Below are positions 31,077 through 39,413 of a DNA stretch of 64,000 nt, in pieces (the first letter of the stretch is position 1; every line of letters begins with the position of its first letter). The translations under genes were made by a program, and so were the position numbers. The stretch spans positions 62,001-126,000 of the forward strand of contig JAUSAG010000035.1 of assembly GCA_030652995.1 (NCBI GenBank), in the 5' to 3' direction. Under the pieces are notes generated by a model, which was not told where the DNA came from, did no database searches, and saw only the letters and a list, made by a program, of their open reading frames with translations. The DNA is from Methylotenera sp. GTDB taxonomy: Bacteria > Pseudomonadota > Gammaproteobacteria > Burkholderiales > Methylophilaceae.

Positions 31077-32435
31077 CTACTCATATAACTTGGTTGGATC
31101 GAACAGCTCGTCAGACACGGCAATACCGTGAACACGCAAACGTTCAATAAATCTGGGGCGAATACCCGTAGCTTTAAAGTGCCCAAGCACTGTACCGTCC
31201 TCAGCCACACCTGTTTGCTCGTAAACAAAAACATCCTGCATGGTAATAATGTCGCCTTCCATGCCAGTAATTTCCTTAATACTGGTTACCTTGCGCTTAC
31301 CGTCACTCAAGCGCGATATATGAACCACAGCTGTCAATGCAGAACTGATCTGCTCACGCATCGCCTTTGGTGGCAGGTTAAAACCTGCCATGCCTATCAT
31401 GTTTTCTAAACGAGTCAGTGCATCGCGCGGCGTATTGGCATGTACTGTCACCATAGATCCTTCATGGCCAGTATTCATCGCCTGCAACATATCAACCACT
31501 TCTGCACCACGCACCTCACCTACAATGATGCGGTCTGGACGCATACGCAGACTGTTCCTAACCAGCATGCGTGGCGTAACCTCGCCCTTGCCTTCAATAT
31601 TAGGAGGGCGAATTTCCAAACGCACGACATGCGGCTGTTGCAGTTGCAACTCAGCGGCATCCTCAATGGTGATTACGCGCTCGTTTGCAGGAATATTGCT
31701 AGAAAGTACATTGAGCAAGGTAGTCTTCCCTGTACCTGTACCGCCGGAAATCAGCAAGTTCACTTTGGCCTTCACCAGACCTTCAAGGATTTCAGCCATT
31801 TCTGGTGTTAGGCTTTTAAATTGCAGAAAGTCTTTCATCTGCAAAGGTGTCAAAGCAAAGCGGCGAATCGAAAGAATAGCGCCATCAACTGCCAGCGGTG
31901 GGATAATCGCGTTAACCCTTGACCCATCTGGTAAGCGAGCGTCTACCATTGGGCTTGATTCATCCACACGACGACCGACCCCGGAAACAATTTTGTCGAT
32001 AATCTTTAACAAATGCGCTTCATTTTCAAAACGAACATCGCTTAGCTCTAGCTTGCCTTTGCGCTCTACATATACTTGCCGATAGGTATTGACCAAAATA
32101 TCCGAGATCGTAGAATCTGCCATCAAGGTTTCCAAAGGTCCTAATCCAAGCACCTCATGCTGAATATCACGTACTAAATTCACGCGCTCGGAGTCGTTAA
32201 TTGCCATCGTTTCCTCTGAAAGCAGGCGTTCAACCAGCGTTTTCAGCTCTTCCCGTAGCAACTCCGGCGGCATGTTTTCCATCATGGCAAGATCAACACG
32301 ATCAAGTAGCTTACGATGTATCCGTGATCTAAGCTCCTGATAAACCTTATTACCCATAAATCCGATCTGCGGTGTAGTCGTCGGGGCCTGAGCCGTATCT
32401 TTTTTGATGTCTTCCAACCTATCACGTAGCGACAT
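31077..32435 (-). CDS. tadA: CpaF/TadA secretion ATPase
   Basis: NLLISGGTGTGKTTLLNVLSSNIPANERVITIEDAAELQLQQPHVVRLEIRPPNIEGKGEVTPRMLVRNSLRMRPDRIIVGEVRGAEVVDMLQAMNTGHEGSMVTVHANTPRDALTRLE. Confidence 0.98.
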   Translation of the reverse strand: MSLRDRLEDIKKDTAQAPTTTPQIGFMGNKVYQELRSRIHRKLLDRVDLAMMENMPPELLREELKTLVERLLSEETMAINDSERVNLVRDIQHEVLGLGPLETLMADSTISDILVNTYRQVYVERKGKLELSDVRFENEAHLLKIIDKIVSGVGRRVDESSPMVDARLPDGSRVNAIIPPLAVDGAILSIRRFALTPLQMKDFLQFKSLTPEMAEILEGLVKAKVNLLISGGTGTGKTTLLNVLSSNIPANERVITIEDAAELQLQQPHVVRLEIRPPNIEGKGEVTPRMLVRNSLRMRPDRIIVGEVRGAEVVDMLQAMNTGHEGSMVTVHANTPRDALTRLENMIGMAGFNLPPKAMREQISSALTAVVHISRLSDGKRKVTSIKEITGMEGDIITMQDVFVYEQTGVAEDGTVLGHFKATGIRPRFIERLRVHGIAVSDELFDPTKLYE

Positions 32436-32490
32436 AATTCACTTCCTTCCTCAATTCAGCATTTATTCTTAATTGCAATCTAGCGACCTA

Positions 32491-33657
32491 CTACGCGTGT
32501 TGAAACAAACTATCCAGCCAACTACTGCTTTTAGCCTTTGGATCTGTTGTCAAATTTTTCGCCACTTCCTGTAAAACCTTTGTCACTGAGTTGTGCTTGT
32601 ATATCTTCATAATCGGCACCCCCTGATTAACCGACGCAGAAACTGCCTCGTAACTATTCGGGATGGTTTTAAACATTTTCATACCAAGCGTCTCTTCAAT
32701 ATCATCCAGTTGAATGTCGCCACCCTTATCGTAACGGTTAAGAATCAAATGAATCTTATCTTTCGCGTAACCCAATGACTGCAAGGTATGAATCAGCCGC
32801 TTTGAGTCACGTATAAAAGGCAACGTTTCCTGCAGCACTACAAAAATCATATCGGCATGATCCAAAGCTTTTACACTGGTGGCGCTAAGCGTTCTGCCAA
32901 TATCCATAATCACGAAATCATATTGAGACTTAGCCAACCTTATCAATACTTCAATATGCTCAGGCTTAATCTCTACAGAGCGCTCTGCATCCTCAGGTGC
33001 GGCCAGCACCCCATAATTGGGTAGCACCTGCACCATAGAAGATGCTAAAAAAGAGGCATCAAGACGTGAAATATTGCTCGCCACATCAGACAAGGTGTTA
33101 GATGGAACGGAATCCGAAACAAACAATGCAGCGTCACCAAACTGCAAATTCAAATCAAGCAGTGCTACCTTTACATCTCGGGTCGCTGCCAAAATGTATC
33201 CTAGGTTACATGCCAGAAATGTGGCTCCGCTACCACCTTTACTTGCCATAAAAGCAATCACCTTACCCATTTTTTGCGAAGTGGAAACTGGCTTTAATTT
33301 ACTTTCAATCCTTCTAACAGCTTCTTGTAAAGCAACTGCTTCCAAAGGCAATACATCTTTTACGCCAGTACGTATTGCAGCAACTAAAAACTCTGACGAG
33401 GCGTTTTCACACAGGATAATCATTGCTGATCCTGGGTAATGCTGACCGAACTGCTCAAGTGTTAGAAGCTCCTCTGTTCCATGGCTTATCACATCCAAAA
33501 TAACAATATCTGGGTGCTCTTTATCAGCAACCAAAGCAAGCTGATCCAAGCCATCCTTAAACAGCAAAACTTGCCTCGAAAAATCACCACCCTGAAGAAT
33601 TTGGCGAATCTCCTCCATTCGAGCTTTGTTTGGCGATATGACTGCAATTTTCAACAT
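32491..33657 (-). CDS. tadZ: CpaE/TadZ pilus localisation ATPase (receiver-like plus MinD-like)
   Basis: GKVIAFMASKGGSGATFLACNLGYILAATRDVKVALLDLNLQFGDAALFVSD (deviant Walker A). Confidence 0.94.
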   Translation of the reverse strand: MLKIAVISPNKARMEEIRQILQGGDFSRQVLLFKDGLDQLALVADKEHPDIVILDVISHGTEELLTLEQFGQHYPGSAMIILCENASSEFLVAAIRTGVKDVLPLEAVALQEAVRRIESKLKPVSTSQKMGKVIAFMASKGGSGATFLACNLGYILAATRDVKVALLDLNLQFGDAALFVSDSVPSNTLSDVASNISRLDASFLASSMVQVLPNYGVLAAPEDAERSVEIKPEHIEVLIRLAKSQYDFVIMDIGRTLSATSVKALDHADMIFVVLQETLPFIRDSKRLIHTLQSLGYAKDKIHLILNRYDKGGDIQLDDIEETLGMKMFKTIPNSYEAVSASVNQGVPIMKIYKHNSVTKVLQEVAKNLTTDPKAKSSSWLDSLFQHA

Positions 33658-33710
33658 TATTGTTCTCTCATGTTATTCAATGTGCCTAAACACCTTCAGT
33701 CCGAGCGCAC

Positions 33711-34046
33711 TTAGCGCACGACACCACCAGCACCAGTACCAACACCACCACTACCTGTTCCCACCCCAATATTGAATACATTGGTGGTTACAGGCGGCTG
33801 AACGAAAGATTTATGATAACGGTCAACCGCTGCGTCAGCTACCTGCCCATCTACCCCCGCCACTGGGTCGGTGTTGAGTGAAGCATCCGGATTGATGGTC
33901 TGCTGTGCCTTGGCAGCGTTTACCGCTTCACCAAAGTGCTCGTCAATATATGGTGTGTTTGTAGCACAACCGGCTAAAACGACTGCACTGAACAAAGCTG
34001 TGAGCACTAATTTATAAGTAGATGGTTTGAATGTTAATGTGTTCAT
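33711..34046 (-). CDS. Tad-locus lipoprotein, Gly-rich C-terminus
   Basis: Lipobox VVLAGCAT; DPVAGVDGQVADAAVDRYHKSF; VGTGSGGVGTGAGGVV tail. Confidence 0.7.
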   Translation of the reverse strand: MNTLTFKPSTYKLVLTALFSAVVLAGCATNTPYIDEHFGEAVNAAKAQQTINPDASLNTDPVAGVDGQVADAAVDRYHKSFVQPPVTTNVFNIGVGTGSGGVGTGAGGVVR

Positions 34047-34056
34047 GATGCTCTCC

Positions 34057-35631
34057 TTATTTCACTTCAAAGCCATCGTTTTGGCCTTGCTGGGCTGATT
34101 GTGGCGCCGTAGCATCGCTCGGCAAGGCTGTAGGTGCGGCCGGCTTACCTTCCAATTTTCCATCCAGAAAAAACTCTTTTTTGCTTGGAGCATTAAAGCT
34201 GTCTGTAGGCAATATGTAATCAGGTGGTAATGGTTTAACCAAGCGTGGTGTCACTACAAACAGAAGCTCAGTCTTTTCATTCTGAAACGCACTACTGCGG
34301 AACAATGCACCAAGGATTGGGATATTGCCCAACACCGGAAAGCGTTTAATATTCTCTGTAACGTTATTCTTTAGTAACCCTGCAATAGCAAAGCTTTGCC
34401 CATCGCGGAGCTGTACGGTGGTAGAAACACGCCGAGTAACGAGAGAAGGGAAAGGTGAATTTGCAATCGTAGTGCCGACGACATCTTCTGATTTAGCCAG
34501 CTCCGTCACTTCAGGTGCCACCCTCAGGTTGATGAGGCCATCTTCCAGCACGGTTGGTGTAAATTTAAGACCTACACCAAAGTCCTTTTCCTCCAGCGTA
34601 ATGGCTCCCGCTGCGCTACCACCCTGTGGCACTGGAATGTAGAACTTACCACCAGCCAGAAAACTACCTTCCTGCCCACTGATCGCGATGATATTCGGCT
34701 CAGCCAATATTTTAACAACGGTATCTCTGTCCTCAGCATCTATATTGATCGCCGTATTGCCGTGAGTAATTCTCAATGCACCGCCGGCCCCACCACTAAA
34801 TGGACTTGTTGTCAGACTCAAGAATCCGGCAGCAATCGCATAAGCCACACCGCCATTCGTGCGTGATGCACCAAATGAGGCACCCAGTTTATCCAGAAGA
34901 TTTTTAGAAACTTCAGCCATTTTCACTTCCAACATCACCTGTTGCGGTGCTGCAACCTGTAGCATGTTGATGACTTTTTTGTCTTTATCTTTGCCTACGT
35001 AAGCCTCGGCCAGCGACATGGCTTTATCTACTTTGACTGCATCAGCCACGGTGCCACTTAACACTATCGAATCAGACGCTGTGCTCACCTTAATCCCTTT
35101 TTCACTTGGCAATACTTGTTGCAATTTAGCTTGTAGTGCAGCGGCGTCCACGCCCACAGTCACGCCTACAACGCTTACGTCCATTACGGTGGTTTGCCCA
35201 GATTTATCCCAAATAATCACGACCGTTGAACCTACCGTTTTGGCATGTATCACCACCTCCCTAGGGCTAGTCACCTCAACCTGCACTATTTTTTCATCAT
35301 CCACCTTTACCTTTTGCAGATTCACTCCTACGGGTAGCCTTACCAAATGAGATTGCCCTAATGAAAGCTCCATCCTTGGCACAAGTTCCGTTAAGGCAGG
35401 GTAAGAACGCATTGGCTTTTTAGATACAGCAGCTGCTACAGCCGGCTTCTGCGCCTTCTGTTTTGATTCTGCAGCATATAGCGGTGCCCCAGTAATCAGC
35501 GCTACCCCCAACATGGAAGCGAGCAACTTACTACCACAAATTGATAACTGGCTATTGGTAATCTTGTGCTTATTCATTTTCATTTCTCCCTGGCAATATG
35601 CCATTTCGCTTTCAAATTCGATGTAAACCAT
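34057..35631 (-). CDS. rcpA: RcpA/CpaC secretin (start probably near 35583/35577)
   Basis: BON-like LSGTVADAVKVDKAMSLAE; secretin VGLKFTPTVLEDGLINLRVAPEVTEL...RRVSTTVQLRDGQSFAIAGLLKNNVTENIKRFPVLGNIPILGALFRS. Confidence 0.96.
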   Translation of the reverse strand: MVYIEFESEMAYCQGEMKMNKHKITNSQLSICGSKLLASMLGVALITGAPLYAAESKQKAQKPAVAAAVSKKPMRSYPALTELVPRMELSLGQSHLVRLPVGVNLQKVKVDDEKIVQVEVTSPREVVIHAKTVGSTVVIIWDKSGQTTVMDVSVVGVTVGVDAAALQAKLQQVLPSEKGIKVSTASDSIVLSGTVADAVKVDKAMSLAEAYVGKDKDKKVINMLQVAAPQQVMLEVKMAEVSKNLLDKLGASFGASRTNGGVAYAIAAGFLSLTTSPFSGGAGGALRITHGNTAINIDAEDRDTVVKILAEPNIIAISGQEGSFLAGGKFYIPVPQGGSAAGAITLEEKDFGVGLKFTPTVLEDGLINLRVAPEVTELAKSEDVVGTTIANSPFPSLVTRRVSTTVQLRDGQSFAIAGLLKNNVTENIKRFPVLGNIPILGALFRSSAFQNEKTELLFVVTPRLVKPLPPDYILPTDSFNAPSKKEFFLDGKLEGKPAAPTALPSDATAPQSAQQGQNDGFEVK

Positions 35632-35674
35632 GTGTTATCGACACCCTAAGTTAGGTACAACTACACGCGTCTCC

Positions 35675-36550
35675 CTAGGGCTTGAATTCTTCAATCGTTT
35701 TGTTAGTGCCGCGCACCACTTCAACCTGCTCATAAACTGGCTTTTCAACTGCCTTTTTAACAGCCGCCTTGCGGTATACAACGACTTTTTTCACTTCAGC
35801 TTTATCACCAGTTTGCTGAATCGCAATGGCTTCAGGCTGTTCCGTACGGTTAAGCAAATTCTTTTTAGTAGAGCCTATCGTCGTCACCAAGCTGGTATCA
35901 ACCTGATTACGAAGTACCAGTGATAACGTGCCTACGCTACGTGCAAGATCAAGTTTTTCAGCCTGCTCTGGCGTTACCTCTAGCGTTACCGCATTCACTA
36001 CCTTAGGCTTTGTGTCATCCCTAACCTGCTCTTGTGCAACCGCCAGCACCAGAATATGTTCCAGTACAATTTTTGAAATGCTCTTATTAACATTTTCTGC
36101 TTTAACACTCTCGTCCTCAGTGTTCACTACGATATCCACATAGTTACCAGGTAAGGCAAACCCTGCCACACCAACCACATCATTGACCCGCACGGTAATT
36201 GCTCGGTTACCTTGCGCGATCACCGCAGACAAGCCACCTGTTGCACCAATTGGTGCCAACTTAGATTCCAACACTGGCTCACCGCGTAACAAGCTTACTT
36301 TCACCACACGCGTGTCTAAAGTTTTGACATCATCTGTAGCGCCTGCAGGTACGCTACCTTTAGGCCAATCGGCTACCTTAAGCATTTGTGGCGTAAGGGG
36401 CGTACCCAAATCAATGTCACTGGCTGCCACAACAACCTTATCGGAGGCGACTTTCGTTTGCTTTGAAACCCAGTTTGAGGCCAATACAACGGCGCCAAGC
36501 CCAATCCCTACCGAAATCACTATCATCACAAAAGCTCTTGGATTTTTCAT
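35675..36550 (-). CDS. cpaB: RcpC/CpaB Flp pilus assembly protein (SAF domain)
   Basis: VVVAASDIDLGTPLTPQMLKVADWPKGSVPAGA...VVKVSLLRGEPVLESKLAP...RAITVRVNDVVGVAGFALPGNYVDIVVN. Confidence 0.95.
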   Translation of the reverse strand: MKNPRAFVMIVISVGIGLGAVVLASNWVSKQTKVASDKVVVAASDIDLGTPLTPQMLKVADWPKGSVPAGATDDVKTLDTRVVKVSLLRGEPVLESKLAPIGATGGLSAVIAQGNRAITVRVNDVVGVAGFALPGNYVDIVVNTEDESVKAENVNKSISKIVLEHILVLAVAQEQVRDDTKPKVVNAVTLEVTPEQAEKLDLARSVGTLSLVLRNQVDTSLVTTIGSTKKNLLNRTEQPEAIAIQQTGDKAEVKKVVVYRKAAVKKAVEKPVYEQVEVVRGTNKTIEEFKP

Positions 36551-36590
36551 CTGTCATCCCCTTTATTTTCTATTCTCATCAATTTAAGCG

Positions 36591-37922
36591 TTAGTCATGC
36601 GTAAAATAGTTGTTCCACGCCCAGTCCAGCAACTCTCTACTCATCTCTGCCGACTTACCTTCATACCGTGCTATATCTCTTAACTGCTCCAATATATCGC
36701 GCGGGATGCAAGCAGATAATGGCTTGCCACTCTTATAGTGATGCTCATGCAAAAGGTAGTTAAAACCTTCTTCACTAAATGGAATTTGCAATTCGGTGCA
36801 CACTTGTTTAGCAATCTGGCGGTATTCATCCTCACTCAGCGGCCCCACATAAATCTTGTAGCCCAAGCGACGTAAAAATGCTTCATCTGCCAGCTTGCTA
36901 GGCGGTAAATTGGTAGAAAACACCACGATCACGTCAAACGGCAACATGAATTTTTTACCAGTGTGCAGTGCTAAATAATCAACATGGCGATCCAGCGGCA
37001 CAATCCAGCGGTTCATAATGTCAATAGCAGGTGCTAGTTGCCGCCCTAAGTCATCAATAATCAACAGACCATTGTTGGCTTTTACCTGCGGTGGCGCTTG
37101 GTAAAAACGGGCACTTTCATCAAAGTCTAAATCAAGCATGGCAAGTGTTAATTCACCGCCTGTTTTAATCACGGGACGATGACACGCTACCCAGCGCGCA
37201 TCCGTTGTCATTCTGCGATCCAACCCTAGCGCCGTTTCATTGCCACTGCCATTGACTGGCACACAAGGCTCGTGGGTTAATGGATCAAACACTTGAATCA
37301 CCTCGTTATCCACCACAATCGCATGCGGGATGGCAACATCCCCTGAAAGCAACCCCGCCAGATGTTCTGCAATAAAAGTTTTACCGCTACCTGCTGGGCC
37401 ATACACAAAAATCGCACGGCCAGAGTTCATTGCCGCACCAAACTGCTTAAGAATGCCCTCTTTTACCACCAAGCCATTAAATACTTTCGATAACTGCTCA
37501 CGCGTCACCTGCATGTTGGCCACAGATTGCTCTCGGACTTGCTTAACATAAGCAGGCAAACTAACTGGGGCTGGCCCTACATATTGGCTCTTACGCAGAT
37601 AATCTTCAGCACGTAAGCGCCCCAGCTCAGTAAGGTTGTAGGCAATGGCGGTTTCAGCCTCACTGCTACGTGTAGCCTCACACATGCGCTCGGTACGCAT
37701 AAATGCCAGCAAAGGCTCTAACACTGCAACAGAAAGTTTGGAATAGGAAACCAAATCCATCAACCGCATTTGCCCGCGCAAAAACAAGGCTTTGGTGAGG
37801 AGCTCTACAAGAAATTGAAAGCTAAGACCAGTTTCATCAATAGTACGAGGATGTGCTGGAATCAACGTATGACGCCGCTCTTCTGTCGCTACTCTTGCCT
37901 GTTCTGTAAACCTTGTTTTCAT
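36591..37922 (-). CDS. AAA+ ATPase with N-terminal winged-helix-like region, tad-associated
   Basis: Walker A IFVYGPAGSGKTFIAEHLA; Walker B GLLIIDDLGRQL; VIVVFSTNLPPSKLADEAFLRRLGYKIYVGPLS. Confidence 0.85.
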   Translation of the reverse strand: MKTRFTEQARVATEERRHTLIPAHPRTIDETGLSFQFLVELLTKALFLRGQMRLMDLVSYSKLSVAVLEPLLAFMRTERMCEATRSSEAETAIAYNLTELGRLRAEDYLRKSQYVGPAPVSLPAYVKQVREQSVANMQVTREQLSKVFNGLVVKEGILKQFGAAMNSGRAIFVYGPAGSGKTFIAEHLAGLLSGDVAIPHAIVVDNEVIQVFDPLTHEPCVPVNGSGNETALGLDRRMTTDARWVACHRPVIKTGGELTLAMLDLDFDESARFYQAPPQVKANNGLLIIDDLGRQLAPAIDIMNRWIVPLDRHVDYLALHTGKKFMLPFDVIVVFSTNLPPSKLADEAFLRRLGYKIYVGPLSEDEYRQIAKQVCTELQIPFSEEGFNYLLHEHHYKSGKPLSACIPRDILEQLRDIARYEGKSAEMSRELLDWAWNNYFTHD

Positions 37923-38014
37923 TTTTAGTTTCTTTTCTAATCACCAGGTTTTAGTGAGCTATCTCTGTACGCGTGTTTCTTTAAATCTTAAATCCTTGCT
38001 GTTCCCTGAGCTTG

Positions 38015-38102
38015 CGTTCCCTGAGCTTGTCGAAGGGCGAAGGGCGAGGGCGAAGGGCTATCTTTCTTAACCATTTATTCCCTTCGACAAGCTCAGGGAA
38101 CG
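38015..38102. repeat. 23-bp perfect inverted repeat, REP-like element copy 1
   Basis: CGTTCCCTGAGCTTGTCGAAGGG (38015-38037) and CCCTTCGACAAGCTCAGGGAACG (38080-38102). Confidence 0.85.
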
Positions 38103-38123
38103 GCGTGGGGGGGGAAGGTGAGG

Positions 38124-38702
38124 CTACATCCAACCAACCCGCTGCCAAACCAAATAACCCAAGGTGCCTACTGTAATCGCCACTGCGTAAGGTAACTTAC
38201 CCACTGAAACTGGCAAGTCATTCATCAACGGTGCTTGCCCTGCACTCATTTTTACAAAACCACCCAGCAATATCAGCTTCACGTTTAGTAGCATTCGGCT
38301 CAACTGCCTCGACCACAACACCACCGCAAGCGCCATTACACCACCAGCAATAAACGTTGCCAGCACCGCACCTAATACATCAGCTGACCCTAAAAAAGCA
38401 CCAACCATCGACATTAACTTCACATCACCTGCACCCATGGCGCGTAGCCAGTAAATCGGTAACACTACTGCCATACCAACTACTGAACCTCTTAACGCAG
38501 CCAACCAACCCAAGCCGCCAGGTATTGCGCTGTTAAAACCCTGACCTTCAGGTAATAATCCATTCAAAACCACACCTAACACCAAACCGATTAAAACCAG
38601 CTTGTTAGGAATACGACGACTACGAATATCATGCCTTGTCACCATTAACAACAACACAAGTAACGGTGTTAATGCCAGTAATCCCATCAAGTTCGGTGTC
38701 AT
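38124..38702 (-). CDS. cpaA: Prepilin peptidase CpaA/TadV
   Basis: RHDIRSRRIPNKLVLIGLVLG; AMGAGDVKLMSMVGAFLG. Confidence 0.93.
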   Translation of the reverse strand: MTPNLMGLLALTPLLVLLLMVTRHDIRSRRIPNKLVLIGLVLGVVLNGLLPEGQGFNSAIPGGLGWLAALRGSVVGMAVVLPIYWLRAMGAGDVKLMSMVGAFLGSADVLGAVLATFIAGGVMALAVVLWSRQLSRMLLNVKLILLGGFVKMSAGQAPLMNDLPVSVGKLPYAVAITVGTLGYLVWQRVGWM

Positions 38703-38829
38703 GCTAATTCTTTCACATCATTTTTACTGACCAAACCACAACAAAACCGTAGTCTTGATGAGACCGTGAAGGTCTTCCCCGCAGAATATATGCGCTAAAG
38801 CCCATTATTCATGCGTGATAGCTAGAAGC

Positions 38830-38865
38830 GGAATCAAGGGTTACATTTCCCTCGATTCCATCGAG
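38830..38865 (-). promoter_or_regulatory. Alternative stem-loops in the flp-cpaA intergenic region
   Basis: GGAATCAAGGG(38830)/CCCTCGATTCC(38849), 10/11 paired; and CTCGAT(38851)-TCC-ATCGAG(38860), which shares bases with the first. Confidence 0.4.
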
Positions 38866-38914
38866 GCTACGCTTGCTCAATGCATCCTCAACCTTGTTGA
38901 ATCAGCACCTAGAA

Positions 38915-39100
38915 TCAAGGAGTAGCAGGAGCAAGAGCCGCAGCAACTCTTGTAAACACATCATTAACCCTTGTGCCCGTCAACTGTACCGCACCAATAA
39001 TCACCACCGCGATTAACGATGCTATCAGTGCATACTCAATCGCTGTCACACCTTCTTCATCATTCACAAAACGTTGTAAGCCTAAATATAAATTTTTCAT
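38915..39100 (-). CDS. flp: Flp/Fap pilin
   Basis: MKNLYLGLQRFVNDEEGVTAIEYALIASLIAVVIIGAVQLTGTRVNDVFTRVAAALAPATP; start set at 39100. Confidence 0.95.
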   Translation of the reverse strand: MKNLYLGLQRFVNDEEGVTAIEYALIASLIAVVIIGAVQLTGTRVNDVFTRVAAALAPATP

Positions 39101-39266
39101 GTTATTTCTCCTTAAATTAAAAAAACCACCCATTTACAACTACACACCTTTTACTGCAAACTCAGGTTCTATCACGCGACGTTCAATTGAGAGAGCCTCT
39201 GTCATCTGCTCATCAACATTGATTTAACGCCGATGTATGCAATTTACCGCACCGGGTAGGTCTGCG

Positions 39267-39315
39267 CCTATACGCGCTGACACCTATACGTGCTAGCACT
39301 TAACCCTTATGGGTA
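39267..39315. promoter_or_regulatory. tad/fixLJ divergent promoter region: 16-bp-period direct repeat plus TAACCCTTATGGGTA
   Basis: CCTATACGCGCTGA (39267) and CCTATACGTGCTAG (39283); TAACCCTTATGGGTA at 39301-39315. Confidence 0.5.
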
Positions 39316-39413
39316 GCTGGGTAAATTGCTAGGCAAATGTCGGTTTTTTATCGTAGACTGCAAACTTATGTTGAGCCAATCTCTCGTGTGGCAGATTTTT
39401 TTGAAAAGGTGAT

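Noticed and set aside
31390-32085. 231-aa plus-strand ORF
   Set aside because: Fully antisense to the strongly conserved cpaF/tadA ATPase; low-complexity Ser/Arg-rich translation with no recognisable motif; shadow ORF.
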